NCBI GenBank assembly: GCA_021640185.1
Contig: JAJXDX010000009.1
Span: 1 to 9,089 of the forward strand
DNA from: Oscillospiraceae bacterium
Lineage (GTDB): Bacteria > Bacillota > Clostridia > Oscillospirales > Acutalibacteraceae
Reading direction: 5' to 3'
DNA: 9,089 nt
This document shows positions 1 to 6,246 of the stretch, piece after piece. Position 1 is the stretch's first letter, and each line of letters starts with the position of its first letter. Below the pieces are notes generated by a model. It ran no database searches. It saw only the letters and a program-made list of their open reading frames with translations, and was not told the origin of the DNA. A program made the position numbers and the translations under genes.

Positions 1-152
1 ATAATGGGTTGTTCGGCAAGATGTTCAAGCATCGTGAAGCAGTCTTCAAAAGGAATCGGGTATTCAAATTCCAGACGCGTGACGCCGACGGTGGGGCCTT
101 TGACGGTCATGAAGGCTTTGTCGCCTACGGTGCGGATGCGGACGGTGCGCTC
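1..152 (-). other. CYTH (triphosphate tunnel) domain fragment fused to L24
   Basis: This is the translated tail of the rplX frame from about residue 97. The order R-T-V-R-I-R, then GDKAF-x-T-x-KG, then TR-x-EFEY-x-IP, then an acidic helix with LAEQPI, is the central part of CYTH proteins (CyaB/thiamine triphosphatase superfamily, inorganic triphosphatases), where the next residues are usually IEKTRY. The N-terminal ExExK catalytic motif and the first strands of that family are absent, so the piece would not be an active triphosphatase on its own. Base composition also changes: by hand count positions 1-60 are about 45% GC, while the neighbouring L24 part is well above 60%. The fragment continues off the window. 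Confidence 0.85.
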
Positions 153-440
153 TTTGCCGCTGTCGCTCTTGACGGTCTTATGAGCGATGCGGGTGGGCTT
201 TTTGCAAGCCGGGCACACGACCTGGACCTTCGCGGCATACATCGCGGCTTCCGCTTCGATGATGCCGCCGGGATCGCCGGCCTTGCGCGGCTTGACGTGC
301 TTCTTGACCATGTTCACGCCCTCGACGATGACCTTGCCCTCCTTGGGGCTGACGGCCATGACCTTACCGGTCTTGCCGCGGTCGTCACCGCTGAGGACCA
401 GGACGGTATCGTCCTTTTTCACGTGCATCTTGTTACTCAA
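1..440 (-). CDS. rplX: Ribosomal protein L24 (N-terminal ~95 residues) running in frame into a CYTH-domain fragment; partial at window edge
   Basis: L24 is an early assembly protein of the 50S subunit that binds 23S rRNA domain I. Seen: a TTG start at 440 with GGAGG 8 bases upstream (449-453); the ATG at 428 lies too far from it. Residues 5-95 are ordinary L24: the KOW region (SGDDRGKTGKV, about 17-27), VEGVNMVKKHVKPR (39-52) and GGIIEAEA (58-65), then a C76-P-A-C79 zinc-ribbon half. L24 normally ends near residue 105 with a second CxxC (CKKCGAE-like). Here, from about residue 97, the frame instead reads ERTVRIRTVGDKAF, then TVKGPTVGVTRLEFEYPIP, and stays open to position 3 (146 complete codons seen). 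That tail is not L24. The gene starts 14 bases after the rplN stop, and its ribosome site lies just past that stop. The L24 identity is certain; whether the joined gene exists in the cell is doubtful. Confidence 0.9.
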   Translation of the reverse strand, partial: MSNKMHVKKDDTVLVLSGDDRGKTGKVMAVSPKEGKVIVEGVNMVKKHVKPRKAGDPGGIIEAEAAMYAAKVQVVCPACKKPTRIAHKTVKSDSGKERTVRIRTVGDKAFMTVKGPTVGVTRLEFEYPIPFEDCFTMLEHLAEQPI

Positions 441-448
441 TTTCGACA

Positions 449-453
449 CCTCC
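449..453 (-). promoter_or_regulatory. Ribosome binding site deciding the TTG start of rplX
   Basis: GGAGG on the minus strand lies 8 bases before the TTG at 440 and 20 before the ATG at 428, so the rarer TTG is the start. It sits just downstream of the rplN stop codon (457-455). Confidence 0.75.
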
Positions 454-454
454 A

Positions 455-823
455 TCAAAGAACTTCGGGCGCGAGGGACAGGATCTTCATATAGTCCTTA
501 TCGCGCAGCTCGCGGGCGACCGGCCCGAAGATACGCGTGCCCTTCGGGGTCTTGTCGTCGCGGATGATGACCGCCGCGTTCTCGTCGAAGCGGATGTAGG
601 TCCCATCGGCACGACGAACGCCTTTCACGGAACGGACGATGACGGCCTTGACGACCTCGCCCTTTTTCACAACGCCGCCGGGCGCTGCTTTTTTGACCGA
701 AGCGACGACCACGTCGCCGATATTGGCATACCTCCGACCGGAACCGCCGAGAACGCGAATACACATCAGCTCTTTCGCGCCGGTGTTATCGGCCACTTTG
801 AGGTAAGTCTGCTGCTGTACCAC
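455..823 (-). CDS. rplN: 50S ribosomal protein L14
   Basis: L14 is a universal 50S protein at the subunit interface; it makes bridges to 16S rRNA and is the docking site for silencing factor RsfS. Seen: 122 residues, the usual length, starting VQQQTYLKVADNTGAKE, with CIRVLGGSGRRYANIGD next, the basic SVKKAAPGGVVKKGEVVKAVIVR segment and the conserved end KILSLAPEVL. The start is GTG at 823, 7 bases after AAGGAGG. An in-frame ATG at 841 would give a longer product, but it overlaps that ribosome site and adds six residues not found in the family. A 91-base gap with a hairpin separates it from rpsQ; rplX follows 14 bases after its stop. Confidence 0.97.
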   Translation of the reverse strand: MVQQQTYLKVADNTGAKELMCIRVLGGSGRRYANIGDVVVASVKKAAPGGVVKKGEVVKAVIVRSVKGVRRADGTYIRFDENAAVIIRDDKTPKGTRIFGPVARELRDKDYMKILSLAPEVL

Positions 824-830
824 AGTTTTT

Positions 831-837
831 CCTCCTT
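831..837 (-). promoter_or_regulatory. Ribosome binding site deciding the GTG start of rplN
   Basis: A full AAGGAGG on the minus strand is followed after 7 bases by GTG at 823. The upstream in-frame ATG (841) lies immediately before and partly over this site, which rules it out as the main start. Confidence 0.8.
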
Positions 838-867
838 CCAAGGAGCACCTTTTTTAACACACCAACG

Positions 868-887
868 CCGCGCGCCATCGGCCGCGG
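868..887 (-). repeat. GC hairpin in the rpsQ-rplN gap
   Basis: Inverted repeat: CCGCG+GCC pairs with GGC+CGCGG, 8 base pairs with one bulged base and a 3-base loop. No T-run follows on the minus strand, so it is not an intrinsic terminator. It lies in one of only three gaps wider than 70 bases in the operon and may be an RNA processing or stability element. Confidence 0.5.
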
Positions 888-914
888 AACGGTATGCGGT
901 GCAAGTGACTTGTC

Positions 915-1172
915 TTATTTCGCTTTCTCGATGATCGCGGTGACGCGCCAGCACTTGTCCTTCGACAGGTGCCGCGTTTCCATCACGGAAACACGGTCGC
1001 CCACGCGGCACTCGTTGTTCTCGTCATGGGCCTTCAGGCGCACGGTACGCTTCACGATCTTCTTATACAGGGGATGACGGACATTGTCCTCGATCGCGAC
1101 GACGACGGTCTTATCCATCTTGTCGCTCACGACGATGCCCGTACGCGACTTTCTCAGTTTGCGTTCGCTCAT
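915..1172 (-). CDS. rpsQ: 30S ribosomal protein S17
   Basis: S17 is a primary 16S rRNA-binding protein of the 30S subunit (5' domain, helices 7 and 11), an OB-fold protein. Seen: 85 residues, the normal bacterial length. There is an N-terminal RTGIVVSDKMDKTVVVAIED strand pair, then HPLYKKIVKRTVRLKAHDE, and the family signature GDRVSVMETRHLSKDKCWRV at 58-77. ATG at 1172 follows GGAGGAG by about 8 bases. It lies between rpmC (18-base gap) and the wide hairpin-containing gap before rplN. Confidence 0.97.
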   Translation of the reverse strand: MSERKLRKSRTGIVVSDKMDKTVVVAIEDNVRHPLYKKIVKRTVRLKAHDENNECRVGDRVSVMETRHLSKDKCWRVTAIIEKAK

Positions 1173-1190
1173 CTCTGACTCCTCCTTCCG

Positions 1191-1400
1191 TTACGCCTCG
1201 GCCTTCAGCTCGCGCTCGCGCTGGATCGTTTTGACGACCGCGATCTGCTTGCGGACGGCTTTCAGGCGCATCGGATCCTCGAGCTGATTGATGGCGTGCT
1301 GAAAACGCAGGTGGAACAGCTCGTCCTTCAGGTCCTCGAGCTTCTTGCCGAGCTCGGCATCGCTCAGCTCGCGGATCTTCGTCAATTCATTCGCTTTCAT
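1191..1400 (-). CDS. rpmC: 50S ribosomal protein L29
   Basis: L29 is a small two-helix protein near the polypeptide exit tunnel, beside L23, contributing to the platform where nascent-chain factors dock. Seen: 69 residues; KANELTKIRELSDAEL leads into a long helix with LFHLRFQHAINQLEDP (28-43) and the basic KAVRKQIAVVKTIQRER (47-63), the standard L29 pattern. Its ATG overlaps the rplP TGA by four bases (ATGA), so translational coupling is likely. The ribosome site (GAGCAGGA) is weak compared with its neighbours. Confidence 0.97.
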   Translation of the reverse strand: MKANELTKIRELSDAELGKKLEDLKDELFHLRFQHAINQLEDPMRLKAVRKQIAVVKTIQRERELKAEA

Positions 1401-1825
1401 TCCTGCTCACCATCCGTTTCTTCCTTGCGGACAAATTTGCATTTGATGGGCAGCTTGTTGGCAGCCAGACGGAGCGCCTCGCGGGCATCCTCCTCCGCCA
1501 CGCCGGCCATCTCGAACAGGATGCGGCCCGGCTTGACCACCGCGACCCAGTATTCGGGCGAGCCTTTACCGGAGCCCATGCGGGTCTCGGCCGGCTTCTG
1601 CGTGATCGGCTTATCCGGGAAGATCTTGATCCACGTTTTGCCGCCGCGCTTGGTGTAACGGGTCATGGCGATACGCGCCGCCTCGATCTGGCGGGAGGTG
1701 ATCCACGCCGGCTCGAGCGCCTGCAGGCCATACTCGCCGTAGGTCACTTCGTTGCCGCTGTAGGCCTTGCCGGTCAGGCGGCCCCGGTGAACGCGGCGAT
1801 ACTTCACTCTCTTCGGTAACAGCAT
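1397..1825 (-). CDS. rplP: 50S ribosomal protein L16
   Basis: L16 sits at the base of the central protuberance and organises the A-site tRNA binding region of 23S rRNA. Seen: 142 residues with MLLPKRVKYRRVHRGRLTGKA at the N-terminus, ITSRQIEAARIAMTRYTKRGG in the middle, and the signature RMGSGKG-x-PEYWVAVVKPGR at about 82-101. The start shares one base with the rpsC stop (TAATG), and its ribosome site GGAGG lies inside the last codons of rpsC. It overlaps rpmC by four bases. Both overlaps point to tightly coupled translation. Confidence 0.98.
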   Translation of the reverse strand: MLLPKRVKYRRVHRGRLTGKAYSGNEVTYGEYGLQALEPAWITSRQIEAARIAMTRYTKRGGKTWIKIFPDKPITQKPAETRMGSGKGSPEYWVAVVKPGRILFEMAGVAEEDAREALRLAANKLPIKCKFVRKEETDGEQE

Positions 1826-2499
1826 TACTTGCGGCCTCCTTCCCGATCGCGACGGCGGGGCTTCGCCGCGCCGACGAGCACTTCACCGCGGTAGATCCAG
1901 ACCTTCACGCCGATCTTGCCGTAGGTGGTGTTCGCCTCCGCGAAGCCGTAATCGATGTCCGCACGCAGGGTCTGCAGCGGGATCGTGCCTTCGTGATATT
2001 GCTCCACACGAGCGATCTCCGCGCCGCCCAGACGGCCGGAGCACTTCGTTTTGATGCCCTTCGCACCGAGCTTCATCGCACGGCCGATCGCCTGCTTCAT
2101 CGCACGGCGGAAGGACACACGGCCCTCCAGCTGCTTCGCGATGTTCTCGGCGACGAGCTGCGCGTTGACGTCCGGGTTCTTGACCTCGACCACGTCGACG
2201 AACGTCGGCTGGCCCAGCATCTTCTGGCAGGTCGCACGGAGCTTATCGATCTCCGCGCCGCCCTTGCCGATGACCAGACCCGGCTTCGCGCAGTGGACGG
2301 TCACGCGCACACGGGACGAGGCACGCTCGATCTCGATCTGCGCGACGCCCGCTTCATACAGCGCTTTTTTCAGGTATTTCCGCAGCTCATAGTCCGACAC
2401 CAGCGTGTCGCCGAACTCGCCGTCCTTCACGAACCAGCGGGAATCCCAGTTTTTGATCACACCGACCCGAAGGCCGTGGGGATTGACTTTCTGTCCCAT
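1825..2499 (-). CDS. rpsC: 30S ribosomal protein S3
   Basis: S3 lies at the mRNA entry channel of the 30S head and takes part in unwinding incoming mRNA. Seen: 224 residues from MGQKVNPHGLRVG; a KH domain with the VIGKGG loop at 76-81; and R131, R132 and K135 in RRAMK, matching the residues described as part of the E. coli helicase site. The C-terminal domain has SGRLGGAEIAR (154-164) and ends in a basic tail. The ATG at 2499 follows GGAGGAGG by 8 bases; a longer in-frame reading to 2592 would run into rplV and is not L3- or S3-like, so it is discarded. It shares one base with rplP. Confidence 0.98.
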   Translation of the reverse strand: MGQKVNPHGLRVGVIKNWDSRWFVKDGEFGDTLVSDYELRKYLKKALYEAGVAQIEIERASSRVRVTVHCAKPGLVIGKGGAEIDKLRATCQKMLGQPTFVDVVEVKNPDVNAQLVAENIAKQLEGRVSFRRAMKQAIGRAMKLGAKGIKTKCSGRLGGAEIARVEQYHEGTIPLQTLRADIDYGFAEANTTYGKIGVKVWIYRGEVLVGAAKPRRRDREGGRK

Positions 2500-2518
2500 A
2501 CCTAAACCTCCTCCTCGT

Positions 2519-2851
2519 TCATTCCATCTCTTTGAGCACCAGCGTGATGTGCGACGACCGCTTTTCGATGCGGTAGGCACGACCCTGGGCACGAGGACGG
2601 ATGCGCTTCATGATGGGGCCGGGACCGACCATCGCCTGCGCGACGTAGAGCTCGCTCTTGTTCATGTTCTTGACTTCCGCATTCGCCACCGCGGACTTGA
2701 GCAGCTTGCCCACCGGCTCGCACGCCGACTTCGGCGTGAAGCGGATGATGGCCTGCGCCTCTTCCACCGGTTTGTTGCGGATCAGGTCGAGAACGATCTT
2801 GACTTTACGAGGCGAGATGCGAACATAGGTTGCTTGCGCCTTTGCTTCCAT
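2519..2851 (-). CDS. rplV: 50S ribosomal protein L22
   Basis: L22 binds all six 23S rRNA domains; its long beta hairpin lines the exit tunnel at the constriction opposite L4, where some macrolide-resistance changes map. Seen: 110 residues with ATYVRISPRKVKIVLDLIRN at the N-terminus, SAVANAEVKN (53-62) and the loop segment GPIMKRIRPRAQGRAYRI (78-95) ahead of the final strand HITLVLKE. ATG at 2851 is 9 bases after AAAGGAG. The stop lies 19 bases before the rpsC start. Confidence 0.98.
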   Translation of the reverse strand: MEAKAQATYVRISPRKVKIVLDLIRNKPVEEAQAIIRFTPKSACEPVGKLLKSAVANAEVKNMNKSELYVAQAMVGPGPIMKRIRPRAQGRAYRIEKRSSHITLVLKEME

Positions 2852-2873
2852 GACTGTGCTCTCCTTTCCGCGT

Positions 2874-3146
2874 TTATTTCGTGCTCTTGGAGCCGGCGTG
2901 GCCCTTGAAAGTACGGGTGGGGGCGAACTCGCCGAGCTTATGGCCGATCATGTCCTCGGTGATATACACCGGCACGTGCTTGCGCCCGTCGTGGACGGCG
3001 ATCGTATGCCCGACGAAGTTCGGGAAGATCGTGGAGGAGCGGCTCCAGGTCTTGAGGATGCGCTTCTCGCCGGTCTCGTTCATTTCCTTGATCCGTTTCA
3101 TCAGCACAGGCTGCACGAAGGGACCCTTCTTTACGCTTCTACCCAT
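2874..3146 (-). CDS. rpsS: 30S ribosomal protein S19
   Basis: S19 is in the 30S head, pairs with S13, and contacts the A-site region and 50S bridges. Seen: 90 residues, usual length, starting GRSVKKGPFVQPVLMKRI, and carrying the family signature VHDGRKHVPVYITEDMIGHK (51-70) followed by LGEFAPTRTFKGH. ATG at 3146 is 10 bases after AAAGGAG. An earlier ATG closer to the ribosome site is out of frame and meets TAG after four codons, so it is only a decoy. It follows rplB by 20 bases. Confidence 0.98.
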   Translation of the reverse strand: MGRSVKKGPFVQPVLMKRIKEMNETGEKRILKTWSRSSTIFPNFVGHTIAVHDGRKHVPVYITEDMIGHKLGEFAPTRTFKGHAGSKSTK

Positions 3147-3166
3147 AAATCATGATCTCCTTTCGC

Positions 3167-4000
3167 TTACTTGCTGTTACGGCGCTTCACGATGAACTTA
3201 TCGGAGCGGTTGTGGGTCTTGCGGGTCTTGTAACCGAGCGCCGGCTTGCCCCACGGGGTGACGGGGCCGGGACGGCCGATCGGGGATTTGCCTTCGCCGC
3301 CGCCGTGCGGGTGGTCGTTCGGGTTCATGACCGAGCCGCGGACGGTGGGACGCCAACCCATGTGGCGCTTGCGGCCGGCTTTACCGAGCTGCACGTTGCT
3401 GTGCTCGACGTTGCCGACCTGACCGATCGTCGCCATGCAGGACAGCGGCACATACCGCATCTCGCCGGAGGGCAGACGGACCATCGCGAGGTCGTTCTCC
3501 TTGCCCATGAGCTGCGCCATCACACCGGCGGAGCGCACGAGCTGCGCGCCCTTACCGGGGTACAGCTCCACGTTGTGGATGAACGTACCGGTGGGGATCG
3601 CGCTCAGCGGCAGGGCGTTGCCCGGCTTGATATCCGCCGCGGCGCCGGCCACGACGGTGTCGCCGACCTTCAGGCCGACCGGAGCGATGATATAGCGCTT
3701 CTCGCCGTCCTCATACGTGACGAGGGCGATGTGGGCGCTGCGGTTGGGATCGTACTCGAGGGTCGTCACGGTACCGACGACGTCGAGCTTATTGCGCTTG
3801 AAGTCGATGATACGGTACTTCTGACGGTTGCCGCCGCCGCGATGGCGGATCGTGATGCGGCCGTAGCTGTTGCGGCCGGCGTTCTTCTTCTTGGGAGCCA
3901 GCAGGCTCTTTTCCGGTGCTACCTTGGACAGCACGCTGTAGTCGATGACGGACATACCGCGGCGGCCCGGAGTAGTCGGCTTATAGTTTTTGGTAGCCAT
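3167..4000 (-). CDS. rplB: 50S ribosomal protein L2
   Basis: L2 is one of the most conserved 50S proteins, needed for subunit association and for a working peptidyl-transferase centre. Seen: 277 residues; ATKNYKPTTPGRRG start, RNSYGRITIRHRGGG (43-57), KYRIIDFKRNK (61-71), and the C-terminal signature VMNPNDHPHGGGEG (224-237) with H230, matching the E. coli histidine at 229. It ends in KSPIGRPGPVTPWGKPALG and a basic tail. ATG at 4000 is 10 bases after AGGAG; an in-frame GTG at 4009 is too close to that site. A 113-base hairpin-containing gap lies between rplW and rplB. Confidence 0.98.
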   Translation of the reverse strand: MATKNYKPTTPGRRGMSVIDYSVLSKVAPEKSLLAPKKKNAGRNSYGRITIRHRGGGNRQKYRIIDFKRNKLDVVGTVTTLEYDPNRSAHIALVTYEDGEKRYIIAPVGLKVGDTVVAGAAADIKPGNALPLSAIPTGTFIHNVELYPGKGAQLVRSAGVMAQLMGKENDLAMVRLPSGEMRYVPLSCMATIGQVGNVEHSNVQLGKAGRKRHMGWRPTVRGSVMNPNDHPHGGGEGKSPIGRPGPVTPWGKPALGYKTRKTHNRSDKFIVKRRNSK

Positions 4001-4053
4001 TCTATACACTCTCCTATTTTCAGGCTGCGCTCAAGGCTGTTGCCTGGCTTAGC

Positions 4054-4089
4054 GGAGGCCGCTGCTGCCCCGTGCGGGGCGCAGCCTCC
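4054..4089 (-). repeat. Strong GC hairpin in the rplW-rplB gap
   Basis: Long imperfect inverted repeat: GGAGG (4054-4058) with CCTCC (4085-4089), CTGC with GCAG, and GCCCC (4067-4071) with GGGGC (4076-4080) around a 4-base loop. That gives about 14 pairs with two bulges. No T-run follows in the direction of transcription, so it is not a terminator. It could be a processing, stability or pausing element before rplB. Confidence 0.6.
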
Positions 4090-4113
4090 ATACATTGCCG
4101 GACGGTCGACAGA

Positions 4114-4404
4114 TCAGAACATCCCGTCGAAGAACTCGATGCCCTTCGAATCGGCTTTCAGCGTCACGATCGCTTTTTTCCAATCGGAGGTGTAGCCCTC
4201 GAAGCGACCCATGCGGCGCTTTTTGCCCCGCATACTGATGGTGTTGACCTTGGCGACCTTCACGCCGAAGATCTCTTCGACCGCTTTCGCGATCTCGATC
4301 TTGTTGGTACCGTCAGCGACGCGGAAGGTGTACTTCTTATCGCCCATGACGGACACGGACTTTTCCGTGATGACGGGGGCGAGGATGATATCACGCGCGT
4401 TCAT
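4114..4404 (-). CDS. rplW: 50S ribosomal protein L23
   Basis: L23 sits at the exit of the nascent-peptide tunnel and is the docking point for trigger factor, SRP and the Sec translocon. Seen: 96 residues with NARDIILAPVITEKSV at the start, YTFRVADGTNKIEIAKAVEE (25-44), then IFGVKVAKVNT (45-55), the basic MRGKKRRMGR loop (58-67) and DWKKAIVTL (74-82), all typical. ATG at 4404 shares a base with the rplD stop (TAATG), and the ribosome site GAGGAGG is inside the rplD end, so the two are probably coupled. Confidence 0.98.
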   Translation of the reverse strand: MNARDIILAPVITEKSVSVMGDKKYTFRVADGTNKIEIAKAVEEIFGVKVAKVNTISMRGKKRRMGRFEGYTSDWKKAIVTLKADSKGIEFFDGMF

Positions 4405-5027
4405 TATCTGTATACCTCCTCGATCTGCGCCACGGCATCCTTCACGACGATGAATTTATCGGCATTGAGGATGTCATAGACGTTCAGGGTGTTGACCAGA
4501 GCGGTCTTGACGCCCGGGATGTTGCGGGAGGAGAGCACGACCTTGTCGTTCTTCTCCGGCAGCACCAGCAGCACCTTCTTATCGGCACCGAGGGCGTTCA
4601 GCATGGTCACGATCGTTTTGGTCTTGATCTCGTCGAGGGTCAGGCTGTCGAGCACGACCATCTCGTCCGCCGCCACCTTGGAGGAGAACGCCGACTTGAT
4701 CGCCAGACGGCGCATCTTCTTCGGCAGCACGAAGCGGTAGCTGCGCGGCTTCGGGCCGAGGGCGATACCGCCGTGCGTCCACTGCGGCGCACGCGTCGAG
4801 CCCTGACGGGCGTGGCCCGTGCCCTTCTGTTTCCACGGCTTTCTGCCGCCGCCGCTGACCTCGGTGCGGGTCTTGGTGGACTGCGTGCCCTGACGCTGGT
4901 TGGCCAGGTAGTTCACGACGGCGCTGTGCAGCACGGTCGCGTTCGGCTCGATGCCGAACACATCGGCGGAAAGCTCCATCGTTCCGGTCTGCTTGCCGGT
5001 CATGTCATAAACAGTGATCGTAGGCAT
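4404..5027 (-). CDS. rplD: 50S ribosomal protein L4
   Basis: L4 is a primary 23S rRNA-binding protein whose extended loop lines the exit tunnel next to L22. In E. coli it also represses its own S10 operon through the leader RNA. Seen: 207 residues; the tunnel loop with NQRQGTQSTKTRTEVSGGGR (43-62), KPWKQKGTGHARQGSTRAPQ (63-82) and WTHGGIALGPKPRSY (83-97), then the globular half ending DAVAQIEEVYR. ATG at 5027 is 8 bases after GGAGG; the frame stays open further back into rplC, but that part is low-complexity arginine-rich reading and not L4. The stop overlaps rplW by one base. Because a possible attenuator precedes rpsJ, L4 is a natural first suspect as regulator, which is inference. Confidence 0.98.
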   Translation of the reverse strand: MPTITVYDMTGKQTGTMELSADVFGIEPNATVLHSAVVNYLANQRQGTQSTKTRTEVSGGGRKPWKQKGTGHARQGSTRAPQWTHGGIALGPKPRSYRFVLPKKMRRLAIKSAFSSKVAADEMVVLDSLTLDEIKTKTIVTMLNALGADKKVLLVLPEKNDKVVLSSRNIPGVKTALVNTLNVYDILNADKFIVVKDAVAQIEEVYR

Positions 5028-5044
5028 CTGTAATTCCTCCTTCC

Positions 5045-5680
5045 TCAGGCTTTCTTGACGGTGTCGGAGATGACCACGATGCCCTTGCGCGCGCCGGGGA
5101 TGGCGCCCTTGATGGCGATCAGGTTGTTCTCGACGTCGATCTTCACGATCTCGAGGTTCTGCACGGTGACGCGCTCGGCGCCCAGATGACCGGCGCCCTT
5201 CATGCCCTTGTACACGCGGGAGGGCGAGGAGCACGCACCCAGCGAGCCGGCGTGGCGCGCCACGGGGCCGGTGCCGTGCGTTTCCTTCAGGCGGCTGTGG
5301 TTCCAGCGCTTGATCGCGCCGGCGTAGCCCTTACCTTTGCTGGTGCCGACCACGTCCACGTGCTCGCCCACGGTGAAGGTGTCCGCCTTGACCACATCGC
5401 CGACCGACAGCGCATCGCAGTCCGCCAGACGGAACTCGCGCAGCGTGCGCTTCGGGGCGACATCGGACTTGCCGAAGTGGCCCTTCATGGGCTTGTTGAG
5501 CTTCTCCGGCTTCACATCGCCGAAGCCCAGCTGGACGGCGGTGTAGCCGTCGTTCTCGACGGTCTTTTTCTGGACGACGACGCAGGGGCCCGCCTCGACG
5601 ACGGTGACCGGGACGACGTTGCCCTTGGCATCGAAGATCTGCGTCATGCCGATCTTTCTGCCGATGATACCTTTTTGCAT
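5045..5680 (-). CDS. rplC: 50S ribosomal protein L3
   Basis: L3 initiates 50S assembly near the 3' end of 23S rRNA, and its long loop reaches the peptidyl-transferase centre. Seen: 211 residues; KGIIGRKIGMTQIFDAKGN start, VVEAGPC (27-33), GTSKGKGYAGAIKRW (112-126), and the central loop with HGTGPVARHAGSLGACSSPS (135-154) then RVYKGMKGAGHLG. This loop version, with HGTGPV and GACSSP, is one I associate with Ruminococcaceae-type Clostridia. ATG at 5680 is 8 bases after AAGGAGG. A 141-base gap precedes it, and rplD follows after 17 bases. Confidence 0.98.
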   Translation of the reverse strand: MQKGIIGRKIGMTQIFDAKGNVVPVTVVEAGPCVVVQKKTVENDGYTAVQLGFGDVKPEKLNKPMKGHFGKSDVAPKRTLREFRLADCDALSVGDVVKADTFTVGEHVDVVGTSKGKGYAGAIKRWNHSRLKETHGTGPVARHAGSLGACSSPSRVYKGMKGAGHLGAERVTVQNLEIVKIDVENNLIAIKGAIPGARKGIVVISDTVKKA

Positions 5681-5738
5681 TGACTATACCTCCTTGGTTA
5701 TTGGTCGATCGCTGCGCCGCACGTCGATGCCGCGGCTT

Positions 5739-5754
5739 TCCGGGCAGGCCCGGA
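5739..5754 (-). repeat. Hairpin in the rpsJ-rplC gap
   Basis: TCCGGG and CCCGGA form a perfect 6-base-pair stem around a 4-base loop. A further CCGGG copy just upstream could compete for the same partner, giving an alternative fold. No T-run follows on the minus strand, so termination is unlikely. Confidence 0.5.
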
Positions 5755-5821
5755 GTTCCCGGCGTCGACTGACGCTTCGACCGACATGACCTCGCTCAAA
5801 TGGATCTCTGCCAAGCCGTTT

Positions 5822-6133
5822 TTACAGCTTGATCTCGAAATCCACACCGGCGGGGAGCTCAAGGCCCTGCAGGGCCTCAACGGTCTTGTTGGACGGTCTG
5901 AGGATGTCGATCAGACGCTTGTGGGTGCGCGTTTCGAACTGTTCACGGGAGTCTTTGTACTTGTGAACGGCGCGCAGGATGGTGACGACCTCTCTCTCCG
6001 TCGGGAGCGGCACGGGACCGGAAACGCGAGCGCCCGTGCGGTGCGCCGTTTCCACGATCTTGCTCGCTGCCTGATCGACGAGCTGATGATCGTACCCCTT
6101 GATGCGAATGCGGATCTTTTCTTTGACTTCCAC
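5822..6133 (-). CDS. rpsJ: 30S ribosomal protein S10 (NusE)
   Basis: S10 belongs to the 30S head and, as NusE with NusB, also joins transcription antitermination complexes. Seen: 103 residues, the normal length: KEKIRIRIKGYDHQLVDQAA start, SGPVPLPTEREVVTILRAVH (38-57), the loop KYKDSREQFE (58-67), THKRLIDI (70-77) and the end LPAGVDFEIKL. The start is GTG at 6133, 9 bases after AAGGAGG. The frame is open upstream to 6340, but that part covers the attenuator hairpin and has no S10 similarity. It is the first gene of the operon, preceded by a long structured leader. Confidence 0.97.
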   Translation of the reverse strand: MEVKEKIRIRIKGYDHQLVDQAASKIVETAHRTGARVSGPVPLPTEREVVTILRAVHKYKDSREQFETRTHKRLIDILRPSNKTVEALQGLELPAGVDFEIKL

Positions 6134-6142
6134 TGAAAAACG

Positions 6143-6149
6143 CCTCCTT
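6143..6149 (-). promoter_or_regulatory. Ribosome binding site deciding the GTG start of rpsJ
   Basis: AAGGAGG on the minus strand is followed after 9 bases by GTG at 6133, where S10 similarity begins. No ATG in frame is better placed. Confidence 0.8.
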
Positions 6150-6191
6150 AAAAATTTGAGTTGGCGGGCGACGCTGAAACCATACACAGCG

Positions 6192-6209
6192 CCGGGTGTT
6201 CCCACCCGG
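6192..6209 (-). repeat. Hairpin with GGAA (GNRA) tetraloop just before rpsJ
   Basis: CCGGGTG pairs perfectly with CACCCGG over 7 base pairs, closed on the minus strand by GGAA. It lies between the attenuator and the rpsJ ribosome site. GNRA loops often make tertiary contacts or bind proteins, so this could be part of a regulator-binding fold (inference). Confidence 0.6.
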
Positions 6210-6215
6210 ACCATG

Positions 6216-6246
6216 AAAAAACCGAAGCTTGCTCCGCAAGCCCCGG
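6216..6246 (-). terminator. Intrinsic terminator inside the rpsJ leader (probable attenuator)
   Basis: On the minus strand CCGGGGCTTGC (6246-6236) pairs with GCAAGCTTCGG (6232-6222): 11 pairs, two of them G-U, with a GGA loop, followed at once by six T (6221-6216). It stands about 280 nt after the predicted start and 83 nt before rpsJ, and no second promoter is visible after it, so RNA polymerase must pass it to express the operon. That arrangement is typical of attenuation. It could instead be a leaky terminator for the upstream phosphoesterase transcript. Confidence 0.75.

Noticed and set aside
9..494. A 161-codon plus-strand frame opposite rplX
   Set aside because: Antisense to a clear L24 frame; His/Asp/Ala-rich shadow with no independent support.
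3152..4195. A 347-codon frame on the plus strand opposite rplB and rplW
   Set aside because: It lies wholly antisense to genes with clear family identity, has Ala/Val/Asp-rich low-complexity content typical of shadows in GC-rich DNA, and has no ribosome site of note.
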